Assembly: GCF_000423085.1 (NCBI RefSeq)
Contig: NZ_AUHH01000001.1
Span: forward strand, 186,001 to 250,000
Origin: Granulicoccus phenolivorans DSM 17626 = NBRC 107789 = JCM 15570
GTDB taxonomy: Bacteria > Actinomycetota > Actinomycetes > Propionibacteriales > Propionibacteriaceae
Direction: 5' to 3'
Length of the DNA stretch: 64,000 nucleotides
Under the pieces are notes generated by a model, which saw only the letters and a program-made list of their open reading frames with translations, ran no database searches and was not told where the DNA came from. The translations under genes and the position numbers were made by a program. Position 1 is the stretch's first letter; each line of letters begins with the position of its first letter. This document shows, in pieces, positions 34,390 to 42,898 of the stretch.

Positions 34390-35358
34390 TCATCGGGCGC
34401 GCAACTGCGCCAGCGCCCGCTGGGCTGCCGTTTCGCCGAGTACGCGGGCCTGCGCCATCGGGGCCGACGCACTGAGCTGAACCGCCCGGTCGGGGTCGGT
34501 GGTCACACCTGTGCTGGCTACGGTTCTGCCAATAACTGCGGTCAGTGTCAAATCGGCACCGGATTCGACGTGGACGCCGACCGGCGCCAGGCAGCCGGCC
34601 TCGATCGTTCGCAGGAATTCGCGTTCGGCAGTGACCCGGGCCCGGGCGAGCGGATCCTCCAGCCGGGCGACCAGGTCGGCGATCTCGCCGGGCTCGTCGC
34701 GGATCTCCACCGCCAGCGCACCCTGCCCCGCCGCCGGGAGCAGCACCGAGACCGGGAGCAGCTCCCACGGCCCGGCGAAGCCGGCGAGGACCTCGGCGCC
34801 GGGAGCCCCGGTGAGCCGACCCAACCGGCGCAGCCCGGCCGCGGCGAGCACGGTGGCATCCACCGTGCCGGTGCGGACCAGATCCAGCCGGGTGTCCACG
34901 TTGCCGCGGATCGGGGTGAACTCGAGCCGGGCCCCGGTGGCCGCGGCGTACCGGGCCAATTGCAGCTGCCGGCGCGGTGACCCGGTGCCCACCCGCAGCG
35001 GGGTCTCGCGCGGTGCTGCGGCCAGGCCGGCCAGGGTGGACCCGATGAGGACGTCGCGGGTGTCCTCGCGGACCGGGACCGCCCCGATCCGCAGTCCCGG
35101 GACCGGCGCGGTCGGCAGGTCCTTCATCGAATGCACCGCGACGTCGATCCGGCCGCCCAGCAGGCCCTCACGGACGGCGGCGGCGAAGATTCCGGTCCCG
35201 CCGATCTGGGTCAGGTGGCGCCGGTCGGTGTCCCCCTGGGTGTCGATCCCGACCACCTCGACCTCGGCGCCGAGCGCGCGCAGGGCGTCGGCGATGTGTT
35301 CGGCCTGGGCGACCGCCAGCGGTGAGCGGCGGGCCCCGAGGCGGATCCGGGTGGTCAC
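34390..35358 (-). CDS. hemC: Hydroxymethylbilane synthase
   Basis: 322 residues; GTG at 35358 overlaps the hemA stop (GTGA). RLGARRSPLAVAQA starts domain 1, and Cys256 in EAGCLAPVGV binds the dipyrromethane cofactor. It polymerises four porphobilinogens. The gap of 85 bp to the next gene is the largest inside the operon. Confidence 0.95.
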   Translation of the reverse strand: MTTRIRLGARRSPLAVAQAEHIADALRALGAEVEVVGIDTQGDTDRRHLTQIGGTGIFAAAVREGLLGGRIDVAVHSMKDLPTAPVPGLRIGAVPVREDTRDVLIGSTLAGLAAAPRETPLRVGTGSPRRQLQLARYAAATGARLEFTPIRGNVDTRLDLVRTGTVDATVLAAAGLRRLGRLTGAPGAEVLAGFAGPWELLPVSVLLPAAGQGALAVEIRDEPGEIADLVARLEDPLARARVTAEREFLRTIEAGCLAPVGVHVESGADLTLTAVIGRTVASTGVTTDPDRAVQLSASAPMAQARVLGETAAQRALAQLRAR

Positions 35359-36626
35359 CGATCGACCTCGCTGACCGCGGTCACGGTCTGGCTGTCCAGC
35401 GCGAACAGCTCCCGCAGCGCAGCGGCGTAGTCGGGGTTGTTCGGGTCGGCGGAGAGCTCCTTGACCCGCACGGTGGGCTGGTGCAGCAGCTTCTCCACCA
35501 CCCGGCGTACGGTCTGGGCGACCTCGGTGCGCACGGCCGGGTCCAGCTCCGGGATCCGGGTGTCGAGACGGTTCAGTTCGAGCTCCATCACCTCCGCGGC
35601 CATCGTCCGCAGGGCGACCACGGTGGGGGTGACCGCGGCGGCGCGTCGACTGCCGAGGAAGTCGCTGACCTCGCCGGCGACCAGTTCCCGGGCCGCGGTC
35701 ACCTGCTGGGCCGAGGCCGCGTCGAAGCCGCCGTGGACCAGGCCGTTCAGGTTCACCAGGGTGACCCCGGGCAGGTCGCCGACCTCCTCGGCCACGTCGT
35801 TGGGCAGCGCCAGGTCGATGATGCCGCGCAGGGAGGTGTGCGCGATCCGCTGCGGCCCCAGGGTCAGCGAGCGGGCGCCGGTGCAGGTGACCAGCACATC
35901 GGCCGTCCGGATCGCGTCGTCGAGTTCGGTGATCGGGCGGGCCCGGCCCCCCACCGCGGCAGCGACCCGTTCGGCCTTGGGCAGGGTCCGGTTGACCACG
36001 CTCACCCGAGCGCCCAGGGCGGCCACGGTGTGCGCGGCCAGGGAGGCCATCGAGCCGGCGCCGACCACCACGGCCTCGGTGCCGGCGACCGGGACGCCGA
36101 GCATTTCCAGGCGGTCGACCGCGGCGGTGATCAGGGACCGGCCGGCCGAGCCGACCTCGGTCTCGGTGTGTACCCGCTTGGCCACCCGCAGGCTCTGTTG
36201 GAACAACGAGTTCAGCGCGGTACCGACGGTGCCGGCCTGCTGGGAGGCGGTCAGTGCTTGCTTGGTCTGCCCCAGGATCTGGTGCTCGCCGACGACCAGG
36301 GACTCCAGCCCGGCGGCCATCGAGAAGCAGTGACTGACCGCGGCCTCGTCGTAGAAGACCGCGCAGGACTCCTGCACCGCCTCCACCGGTACGCCGACCG
36401 CGCTGCTCAACTCGTTGACCACGGTGCCCAGGCCGCCGTGGAACTTGGTCGGCGCGACGTAGATCTCGGTCCGGTTGCAGGTGGACAGTACCGCCGCTTC
36501 GTCGATGTAGGCCGAGTCGGTCAGCGACTGGGCCAGCTTGGTGACGCCGGTGGGCTCGAGGGTGAACCGGGACAGCACCTCCATCGGTGCGGTCTTGTGG
36601 GACACGCTCAGCACGAGGATCGACAC
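35355..36626 (-). CDS. hemA: Glutamyl-tRNA reductase
   Basis: 423 residues from GTG at 36626, AGGAG about 10 nt upstream. Catalytic Cys50 in STCNRTEIY; NADPH Rossmann segment VVGAGSMASLAAH near residue 190; C-terminal dimerisation helices with TVRRVVEKLLHQPTVRVKE. First committed step of C5 haem synthesis. It follows rex by 27 bp in the Rex-controlled operon. Confidence 0.96.
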   Translation of the reverse strand: MSILVLSVSHKTAPMEVLSRFTLEPTGVTKLAQSLTDSAYIDEAAVLSTCNRTEIYVAPTKFHGGLGTVVNELSSAVGVPVEAVQESCAVFYDEAAVSHCFSMAAGLESLVVGEHQILGQTKQALTASQQAGTVGTALNSLFQQSLRVAKRVHTETEVGSAGRSLITAAVDRLEMLGVPVAGTEAVVVGAGSMASLAAHTVAALGARVSVVNRTLPKAERVAAAVGGRARPITELDDAIRTADVLVTCTGARSLTLGPQRIAHTSLRGIIDLALPNDVAEEVGDLPGVTLVNLNGLVHGGFDAASAQQVTAARELVAGEVSDFLGSRRAAAVTPTVVALRTMAAEVMELELNRLDTRIPELDPAVRTEVAQTVRRVVEKLLHQPTVRVKELSADPNNPDYAAALRELFALDSQTVTAVSEVDR

Positions 36627-36653
36627 GGGCGAAAACTCCTGATCAGGTGAGGC

Positions 36654-37334
36654 CTAGCCAGGGTGGGGGGTACGGCCCTCCCGCGCGGCCATTGACAACT
36701 GTCGATGGTACGCCAGAATCTGCAACTCGGCGCCCAGGTCGACGCGGCGGACCATCACATCGGCGGGGACCTTGAGCGCGACCGGGGTGAAGTTGAGCAC
36801 ACTCTTCAGCCCCACTGCCACCAATTCCTCGACCACGGTCTGGGCCGCCTGCGGCGGGGTCGCGATCACCGCGATGCAGCGGTCGGGATCGGTGACCACC
36901 GCCGCCAGCTCCTGCATCGGATGGACCGGGTGTCCCTCGACCTCGGTGCCGATCACCGTCGGATCGTTGTCGAACAGGGCGGCGACACTGAATCCGCGGG
37001 TCAGCAGGCCGGCGTGCCCCACCAGGGCCCGGCCGAGGTTCCCGATGCCGATCAGCACGATGTGCCAGTCCCGGGCCGAGCCGATGTGGCCGTCGAGTTC
37101 GGCGACCAGGGTGGCGACCTCGTAGCCCACTCCGCGGGTGCCCAACGAGCCGAGCATCGACAGGTCCTTGCGCAACTGGGCCGGATTCACCCCGGCCGAC
37201 TCGGCCAGGGTGTTCGAGGACACCGTCTCCACCTCTCGGTGGAGCAGTTGTTCCAGAACGCCCCGGTACAGCGCGAGCCGGGCCAGCGAGGCCGCCGGAA
37301 TCGCATGGGGGTTGTGCCCCGGGGTCGTCGTCAC
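36654..37334 (-). CDS. rex: Redox-sensing transcriptional repressor Rex
   Basis: 226 residues from GTG at 37334. N-terminal winged helix (residues ~15-80, with SSNTLAESAGVNPAQLRKDLS as split motifs) and a Rossmann domain with IGIGNLGRALVGH near residue 95. Rex binds its operators when the NADH/NAD+ ratio is low and releases when NADH rises. A matching operator overlaps its own promoter, so the rex-hemACDB operon is likely autoregulated, as known for Streptomyces rex-hemACD. Confidence 0.94.
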   Translation of the reverse strand: MTTTPGHNPHAIPAASLARLALYRGVLEQLLHREVETVSSNTLAESAGVNPAQLRKDLSMLGSLGTRGVGYEVATLVAELDGHIGSARDWHIVLIGIGNLGRALVGHAGLLTRGFSVAALFDNDPTVIGTEVEGHPVHPMQELAAVVTDPDRCIAVIATPPQAAQTVVEELVAVGLKSVLNFTPVALKVPADVMVRRVDLGAELQILAYHRQLSMAAREGRTPHPG

Positions 37335-37340
37335 ACCAGC

Positions 37341-37346
37341 ACCCTA
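37341..37346 (-). promoter_or_regulatory. -10 box (TAGGGT) of rex, leaderless promoter
   Basis: Six bases before the GTG at 37334, and 17 bp downstream of a TTGTGC hexamer at 37364-37369 that can serve as -35. Confidence 0.7.
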
Positions 37347-37351
37347 GGACT

Positions 37352-37369
37352 TTGTGAAGTTCTGCACAA
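37352..37369. promoter_or_regulatory. Rex operator (ROP box)
   Basis: TTGTGAAGTTCTGCACAA has the TTGTG-n8-CACAA symmetry of Rex sites and overlaps the -35 of the rex promoter, so bound Rex should block initiation. Confidence 0.85.
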
Positions 37370-37394
37370 GCGTCGAGGGCGGTGTTGTGCCCGG

Positions 37395-37655
37395 TCAGCG
37401 CGCAGGTCGACGCCCCAGCGCGGCCCGCAGGCGCTCCTCGTCGACCCGCCAGTGGTCGTGCTCGCGACCGTCGATCACCGTGACCGGGACCAGGGTGGTG
37501 TAGCGGGCCTGCAGGTCGGGGTCGGTGTCGATGTCGACGGTGTGCATCGCGACGCCCAGTTCCGCGCACACCCGGCGTACGGTCGCGATGGCGTCGGTGC
37601 ACAGGTGACACCCCTGGCGGGTGTACACCACGACCTCGGGCGTACGCCGCCTCAC
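37395..37655 (-). CDS. Glutaredoxin-like protein (DUF836 type)
   Basis: 86 residues from GTG at 37655, overlapping the acyl-CoA synthetase stop as GTGA. Thioredoxin-like fold with the redox motif CHLC (Cys16, Cys19) in VVYTRQGCHLC and the cis-Pro region LVPVTVIDG. A similar small gene precedes hemA in M. tuberculosis. With no glutathione expected in a mycothiol producer, mycothiol or thioredoxin reductase would be the partner; this is inference. Confidence 0.82.
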   Translation of the reverse strand: MRRRTPEVVVYTRQGCHLCTDAIATVRRVCAELGVAMHTVDIDTDPDLQARYTTLVPVTVIDGREHDHWRVDEERLRAALGRRPAR

Positions 37656-39145
37656 TCGTCGGCCTCGGCGCGGTCCAGCAGGTCGCGCAGCAGGCTCTTG
37701 CGCAGCTTCCCGGTGGGGGTCCGCGGCATCGCGCCGAGCACGAGGATCCGGGCGGGTACCTTGTAGCGACTCAGCCGCTCCGCGGCGTACGCCAGCAACT
37801 CCGAGACCAGCACCGAACCGGTCACGAACGCGATGACCCGCTCCCCGGTCTGCTCGTCGGGTTCCCCGATCACCGCGGCGGACTCGACATCGGGGTGGGA
37901 CTCCAGCACCGCCTCGATCTCCTGGGGGTAGACGTTGAAGCCGGCGACGATGATCAGTTCACGCAGCCGGGCCAGGACGAACAGTTCGCCGTCGGCCAGG
38001 TAACCCAGGTCACCGGTGGCGAACCAGCCGTCGGCGTCGGGCCCGCCGGCCCCGTCGGGCCAGTAGCCGGAGAACAGATTCGCGCCGCGGATCACGATCT
38101 CCCCGGCATCGGCGGCGGCGGGACCGATCGGCACCGGGGGCGCGCCCTCGTAAGGGGCGATGCGGACCTCGACCCCGGCATACGGGCGACCGACGTGGCC
38201 GTTGCCGAGGAAGGTCCCGCCCAGGGTGGTGGCCACCCCGGGGGCCGCCTCGGACAGTCCGTAGCCCTGCTGCACCGCCAGGCCGGTGCGCTGGGTGAAC
38301 TGGTTGGCCAGCGCGGTGGCCAACGGGGCCGCACCGCTGGTGATCGTCCGCAGGGTCCCGGCCGCGGCCTCCAGTTCCGGGTCGGCGAGCATCCGATACA
38401 GCACCGTGGGCGTGACCGCGACGTGACTGACCCGCTCCGCGACGATCAGGCGGCAGATACTGGGCGGCAGCGGATCGGCCAGCACCGTGGCGATCCCCTC
38501 GTAGAGTGCCTGGCCCAGCAGCGCGTTCAGTCCGAACACGTGGTAGAGCGGCAGCAGCGCCAGGGCGATGGTGCCCGGCCGGAACACGTCGAGAGCGTGC
38601 ATATGGGCGTTGTGGGCCAGCAACGCGCGGTGGCTCAGCATCACCGCCTTGGGCGAGCCCGAGGTGCCCGCGGTGTAGACGATCGCCGCCAGGGACTCCG
38701 GATCCACCGGTGCGGGGTCGGGCACCGGTCCGGGCGCGAGCAACTCCGGCGGGGCGACCCGGCGGATGCCGCTCCCCACCGGGGCCGGGTCGGCCACCTC
38801 GGCCGCCTCGACCAGCAGGCGGGCCCCACTGTGTTCGATCACCCCGCGCAGTTCGGTGGCGGTCTGGTGCGGATTGATCGGGACCGCGACCAGTCCGGCG
38901 CGCAGGGCTGCGAGGTAGCAGACCACCGTGTCGATGGTCAGCGCGGCCGCGATCAGGACGCGGTCCCCGGGCACCAGATCCCGGGCGGCGTACCCGGCGG
39001 CGGTGGCTTCGACCCGCTCCTGCAGCTCGGCCCAGGTGACCCGGCGGCGCGGCGGACCCGGCTCGATCAGCGCCTCGGCCGTGGGCCGGCGCAGCGCGTG
39101 TCCGGCGACCAGGTCGGCGAGGGTTCGTTGGTGATCAGGTGGCAC
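37652..39145 (-). CDS. AMP-dependent acyl-CoA synthetase
   Basis: 497 residues from GTG at 39145. ANL superfamily: P-loop-like motif YTAGTSGSPKAVMLSH near residue 160, QGYGLSEAAPG (A5), GWFATGDLGYL (A7), RLRELIIVAGFNVYPQEIE (A8 hinge) and PTGKLRKSLL with the catalytic Lys near the end. It activates a carboxylic acid to acyl-AMP and acyl-CoA; chain length cannot be inferred. The glutaredoxin-like gene is translationally coupled downstream. Confidence 0.85.
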   Translation of the reverse strand: MPPDHQRTLADLVAGHALRRPTAEALIEPGPPRRRVTWAELQERVEATAAGYAARDLVPGDRVLIAAALTIDTVVCYLAALRAGLVAVPINPHQTATELRGVIEHSGARLLVEAAEVADPAPVGSGIRRVAPPELLAPGPVPDPAPVDPESLAAIVYTAGTSGSPKAVMLSHRALLAHNAHMHALDVFRPGTIALALLPLYHVFGLNALLGQALYEGIATVLADPLPPSICRLIVAERVSHVAVTPTVLYRMLADPELEAAAGTLRTITSGAAPLATALANQFTQRTGLAVQQGYGLSEAAPGVATTLGGTFLGNGHVGRPYAGVEVRIAPYEGAPPVPIGPAAADAGEIVIRGANLFSGYWPDGAGGPDADGWFATGDLGYLADGELFVLARLRELIIVAGFNVYPQEIEAVLESHPDVESAAVIGEPDEQTGERVIAFVTGSVLVSELLAYAAERLSRYKVPARILVLGAMPRTPTGKLRKSLLRDLLDRAEADE

Positions 39146-39152
39146 AGCGGTG

Positions 39153-39158
39153 AGTCTG
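39153..39158 (-). promoter_or_regulatory. -10-like box (CAGACT) before acyl-CoA synthetase
   Basis: Seven bases before the GTG at 39145; resembles the leaderless boxes except for the first base. Confidence 0.4.
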
Positions 39159-39169
39159 GCACACCCCTG

Positions 39170-39185
39170 CCCCGAGAAATCGGGG
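39170..39185 (-). terminator. Short GC hairpin with GAAA loop
   Basis: CCCCGA-GAAA-TCGGGG just past the acyltransferase stop. Only six base pairs, so a weak candidate. Confidence 0.4.
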
Positions 39186-39194
39186 GGCTCCGGC

Positions 39195-40334
39195 TCAGCC
39201 CAGATCGCTCAGGTGCGGGAAGGCGTTCGGCCGCTCGGCCAACAACTCGTGCAGCCGAGCCTGGATGCGACCGCGGATCTGTTCGGTGATCCGCATCACC
39301 GCGACCGGATCGGCCTCCACCGGGGCGCCCGGCTCGGCCGGTTCGGCGAACGCCGAGGTGTCGATCGGCTCCCCGATGCTGATGATCCACTTCGACGGCA
39401 GCGGGACCGCGCCGAGCAGCCCGAGCCACGGGAAGGTGGGGGTCACCGGCACGTACGGCAGGCCCAGCAGCCGGGCCAGCGGGGCGATGTCGCCGAGCAT
39501 CGGGTAGATCTCCTCCGACCCCACCACGGCCACCGGAACGATCGGGACGCCCGCGCTGACGGCGGTGGACACGAAGCCGCCGCGGCCGAAGCGTTGCAGC
39601 CGATAGCGCTCGGCGTACGGCTTGCCCAGGCCCTTGAATCCCTCGGGGAAGACGGTGACCAGTTCCCCGTTGTCCAGCAGCCGGGCGGCATTGGCCGGGG
39701 ACGCCACCGCGGTCCCGATCCGGGCGGCGAAGTCGGCGACATAGGGGGTGTCGAAGATGTTGTCCGCGCCCAACATCCGGGTGTGCCGGCCGGTTGCGTC
39801 ATGGATCACGGTGTGCAGGACCAGGGCATCCAGCGGCAGCGTGCCGGCGTGGTTGGCCACCAGCAGGGCACCCCCGGCGGGCAGCCGATCGGCCCCGCGC
39901 AGTTCGACCCGGAACCATTTCTCGGCCAGCAACCGCAGGATCGGCAGCAGCACCACCTCGGTGAACTCCGGGTCGAAGCCGAACTCGTCGACGGCGTAAT
40001 CACCGGCCAGCCGGGCGCGCGCGAAGGCCAGCGTGTGCTCCAGGGACCGCTCCCATTTCACCCCGATGGCATCGGCGCACTGCAGTGCCGCACTGAGTGG
40101 ATCCTCGACGATCTCCTGCCAGGTCTCCGGCGGGACGTCCTTGATCCGGGTCATCGCCCGGGCGGCCAGATCGAGCAGGTCGCCGAGCAGGTGGCCCAGT
40201 TCGTTCGGGCTCTCGTTCGGGGCCTCCGGCTCGGGTGCTTCACCGAATTCCTCGGCCGGGTCGGCGGCGTCGGACCACTCCCCCTCGGCGAAACCCAGGG
40301 GGTCACCGTAGGGGGTCTGCTCCGCCTCAGCCAC
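39195..40334 (-). CDS. Lysophospholipid acyltransferase family protein
   Basis: 379 residues from GTG at 40334, overlapping the epimerase gene by 8 bp. An acidic N-terminal region of ~130 residues precedes the PlsC-like domain. The catalytic His/Asp motif is NHAGTLPLD near residue 170, followed by FPEGFKGLGKPY (glycerol-phosphate binding) and VPVAVVGSEEIYP. It resembles the mycobacterial Rv0502 type. It would acylate a lysophospholipid or related acceptor at the membrane. Confidence 0.83.
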   Translation of the reverse strand: MAEAEQTPYGDPLGFAEGEWSDAADPAEEFGEAPEPEAPNESPNELGHLLGDLLDLAARAMTRIKDVPPETWQEIVEDPLSAALQCADAIGVKWERSLEHTLAFARARLAGDYAVDEFGFDPEFTEVVLLPILRLLAEKWFRVELRGADRLPAGGALLVANHAGTLPLDALVLHTVIHDATGRHTRMLGADNIFDTPYVADFAARIGTAVASPANAARLLDNGELVTVFPEGFKGLGKPYAERYRLQRFGRGGFVSTAVSAGVPIVPVAVVGSEEIYPMLGDIAPLARLLGLPYVPVTPTFPWLGLLGAVPLPSKWIISIGEPIDTSAFAEPAEPGAPVEADPVAVMRITEQIRGRIQARLHELLAERPNAFPHLSDLG

Positions 40335-41358
40335 GTGCGTTCCTGGGACTCAGCACGTGCGCCACCTGCTCGATCAGCGCATCGACGCGATGGCTGGACA
40401 GCATGCCCGGCTCCCCGAAAGCAGCAAATTCCTCGACGGCACGGCGTGAACTGTACTGCGGGCGCACTCCGGTCGTGGCGGTGAACCGCGTGATGTCCAT
40501 GACTCGACCATAGGTGAGCAGGGCCAGTTGGTCATTGTTGACCTTGACCGCGTTCCGGCCACCGAAAAAATCGCCGATCGGACGCAGGCTGGGCGGCAGT
40601 CCGACCCCGGGTCGGCCGAGAATGCTGAGCACCTGGCTGACGCTGAGCACGTCGTCGGCCGCCACGTTGAACACCCCGGGGTGGTCCTCGCGGATCACCG
40701 CGGTCAGGGCGCGCACCGCATCGGCCGGATGCAGGAACTGCAGCCGCGGATTGAACCCCATCGGGCGCGGCACCACCGACTGGGTGAGGATCCGGGTCAG
40801 CGCGGTGGTGACCCCGGCGCCGATCAGTTCGGCCAGCCGCAGCGTGGTGACCACGACGTCGTGGCGTCGACTGGCCAGGGCCGCCCCGTACTGCTCCCGC
40901 TCGATCAGATCGCGGGCCAGCCCGGCGGCATCGGCCGCGCGCAGCGGCGTACTCTCGGTGAACCGGGCCGGTGCCTGCCCGTACGCCCCGTAGACCGCCG
41001 CGTCGGAACCGATCACCAACTTGCGGAACATCGGGGAGGACTGGGTGGCGGCCACCAACTGCATCGTGCCGATGACGTTGGCCTCCTTGGCCGCGGCCCG
41101 GCCGAGTGCGGCGGAGGCGAGGCCGAGGTGCACCACGGTATCCACCCCACGGTCGGCCATCAGGCGCGGCAGGATCGCACTGCGCTCATCGGCGTGGACG
41201 TACTCGCCCCCACCCAGTTCGTGCCGCGGTGGGATCAGGTCCAGGCCGATCACGGTGAGGTCGCCCCCGGCAGCCAGTGCCCGGGCGACCCGGGCCCCCA
41301 GATCCTGTGCCACGCCGGTCACCAGGACCACGGATGTGGTCGGCTGCGGCGATGTCAC
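40327..41358 (-). CDS. NAD-dependent epimerase/dehydratase (extended SDR)
   Basis: 343 residues from GTG at 41358. N-terminal motif VTGVAQDLGARVARAL is a variant of TGxxGxxG; the canonical YxxxK catalytic motif is not obvious (REQYGAAL lies where it is expected), so activity may differ. Downstream of a tiny basic-protein gene and upstream of the acyltransferase, matching Rv0500B-Rv0501-Rv0502 of M. tuberculosis as I recall them. Sugar-nucleotide substrate unknown. Confidence 0.78.
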   Translation of the reverse strand: MTSPQPTTSVVLVTGVAQDLGARVARALAAGGDLTVIGLDLIPPRHELGGGEYVHADERSAILPRLMADRGVDTVVHLGLASAALGRAAAKEANVIGTMQLVAATQSSPMFRKLVIGSDAAVYGAYGQAPARFTESTPLRAADAAGLARDLIEREQYGAALASRRHDVVVTTLRLAELIGAGVTTALTRILTQSVVPRPMGFNPRLQFLHPADAVRALTAVIREDHPGVFNVAADDVLSVSQVLSILGRPGVGLPPSLRPIGDFFGGRNAVKVNNDQLALLTYGRVMDITRFTATTGVRPQYSSRRAVEEFAAFGEPGMLSSHRVDALIEQVAHVLSPRNARG

Positions 41359-41379
41359 GATCTTCGGGCCTCGGCGGGC

Positions 41380-41481
41380 TTACTTACCCGCGCGGCGACG
41401 CTGGATACGCGTCCGCTTCAGGAGCTTGCGGTGCTTCTTCTTCGCCATCCGCTTGCGACGCTTCTTGATGACCGAACCCAC
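41380..41481 (-). CDS. 33-residue basic protein (AURKAIP1/COX24 domain, Rv0500B-like)
   Basis: Too short for most gene finders: GTG at 41481, with GAGAGGG 6 nt upstream, TAA at 41380-41382. The product begins [20 protein letters not shown] and ends RRRAGK; 19 of 33 residues are Lys or Arg. This is the small AURKAIP1/COX24-like family whose actinobacterial members, as I understand it, are ribosome-associated. It sits 21 bp before the epimerase gene. Confidence 0.85.
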
Positions 41482-41573
41482 GTGTGGCCCTCTCGCTCGT
41501 TGTGATCGTGCGGGCGTTGTGCCCGAGACTTGACTGTCGACGCTCCCGGAGGGCGTCGGACAAGTACAAAATC

Positions 41574-41915
41574 CTACCGGCCGGTGCCGGGATCGGCCAA
41601 ACCGTGTCCATCCGGCTTGTCTCTATCGGCGTCCCCGTCGGGAGTCCCGTCGGGGTTCTCGGCCGGTGCAGCGGCCTCATCGGGCGACCGGGGCGGCTCC
41701 GGGGTGCGTTCACCGGCGGCGGCCAACCGGATCGCGTCGTTCTGGGTTCCGGGGGCGTTCGGCGTACGCGGCACCTGGATCCGGCGCACCTGGCGGAACA
41801 TGCTGAGCACCAGCAGGGTCACTGCGAGGACCAGGATGAGGGCCACGGCAATGGTCTCCCAGGCGATCCCCTGGGGCATCTGCTCGGGCTGCATCGGTGT
41901 GGGTGTCGGCGTCAT
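41574..41915 (-). CDS. Small single-pass membrane protein next to mca
   Basis: 113 residues from ATG at 41915. One helix at residues ~17-38 ([19 protein letters not shown]), then a basic stretch [11 protein letters not shown] and a Pro/Asp-rich tail. No known domain. It follows mca with its own promoter inside the end of mca, and a small membrane gene next to mca is also found in M. tuberculosis (Rv1083), suggesting a conserved partnership. Confidence 0.65.
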   Translation of the reverse strand: MTPTPTPMQPEQMPQGIAWETIAVALILVLAVTLLVLSMFRQVRRIQVPRTPNAPGTQNDAIRLAAAGERTPEPPRSPDEAAAPAENPDGTPDGDADRDKPDGHGLADPGTGR

Positions 41916-41922
41916 GGGCCGA

Positions 41923-41928
41923 ACCCTA
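41923..41928 (-). promoter_or_regulatory. -10 box (TAGGGT), predicted leaderless promoter
   Basis: Seven bases before the ATG at 41915; the box shares bases with the mca stop codon. Confidence 0.55.
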
Positions 41929-42858
41929 CGCCGCCGGGCCGGGCGCGACGTCGATCGCGATGCCCGCGAACAGATCGGTCTCCGGGATCGGCGCCCCGAC
42001 CCGGTTGAGCACCAGTTCGTAGTCCTCGGTCGGCCAGACCTCGCGCTCGACCTCCAGCGGGACCGCGAACCAGCGGCTGTTCGGATCGATCTGGGTCGCA
42101 TGGGCCAACAGGGCCCGATCCCGGACCTCGAAGTAGTCGGCGCACTCCACGTGGGTGGTGATCCGGTCCGGGGTCACGTGCGGGCGCTTCTCCCAGTTCT
42201 CCTGCCATCCCTCGTAGGGCGAGGCTCCGGTCCGCTCCAGCATCGCGGTGTGCATCGCCGCGACCCGGGGCGGGTTGAAGGTGAGCTGGTAGTAGACCTT
42301 GCCGACCTCCCACGGCTCGCCGTGCTCGGGCCACTGCTCAGGATCGGCCGCGGCCGCCACGGCGATCATGGAGATCTTGTGGGTCATGATGTGATCGGGG
42401 TGCGGGTAGCCGCCGAACTCGTCGTAGGTGGTCACCACCTGCGGGCGGAACTCCCGGATCAGCCGGACCAGCGGCCCGGCCGCCTCCTCGGGATCCATCA
42501 GGCCGAAGCAGCCCTCCGGCAGCGGCGGCAACGGATCGCCCTCGGGCAGACCGGAGTCCATGAAGCCCAGCCAGGTCTGCTCCACGCCGAGGATCTCCTT
42601 GGCCCGGGCCATCTCGGCACGGCGTACCTCGGGCAGGTTGGCCTCGATGTCGGGCCGCTCCATCGCCGGGTTCAGGATGGAGCCGCGCTCCCCGCCGGTG
42701 CAGGTGGCCACCATCACCCGGACCCCCTCGTCGACATAGCGAGCGGTCGTCGCCGCGCCCTTGCTCGACTCGTCGTCGGGATGGGCGTGGACGTGCAACA
42801 GTCGCAAGGTGTCGCCGTCGGCAGTACGTCGGGGCACAGCGTACGGGGGCGGGGTCAT
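41926..42858 (-). CDS. mca: Mycothiol S-conjugate amidase
   Basis: 310 residues from ATG at 42858, preceded by TAGGAG. LmbE-like zinc deacetylase: HAHPDDESSKGAAT holds the metal-binding HPDDE, and YPHPDHIMTHKIS supplies the third metal His. WLGFMDSGLPEGDPLPPLP and longer length favour Mca over MshB. It cleaves mycothiol adducts to a mercapturic acid for export and GlcN-Ins for recycling. Divergent from DUF4307-greA, the same arrangement as Rv1080c-Rv1082. Confidence 0.92.
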   Translation of the reverse strand: MTPPPYAVPRRTADGDTLRLLHVHAHPDDESSKGAATTARYVDEGVRVMVATCTGGERGSILNPAMERPDIEANLPEVRRAEMARAKEILGVEQTWLGFMDSGLPEGDPLPPLPEGCFGLMDPEEAAGPLVRLIREFRPQVVTTYDEFGGYPHPDHIMTHKISMIAVAAAADPEQWPEHGEPWEVGKVYYQLTFNPPRVAAMHTAMLERTGASPYEGWQENWEKRPHVTPDRITTHVECADYFEVRDRALLAHATQIDPNSRWFAVPLEVEREVWPTEDYELVLNRVGAPIPETDLFAGIAIDVAPGPAA

Positions 42859-42886
42859 CGAATCTCCTACTCGGCGCAACACACCG

Positions 42887-42892
42887 TAGGAT
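42887..42892 (+). promoter_or_regulatory. -10 box (TAGGAT), predicted leaderless promoter
   Basis: Six bases before the GTG at 42899. Confidence 0.6.
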
Positions 42893-42898
42893 AGGGCG

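Noticed and set aside
32796-34475. 559-codon plus-strand frame opposite cobA/hemD
   Set aside because: Antisense shadow of an unmistakable fusion gene.
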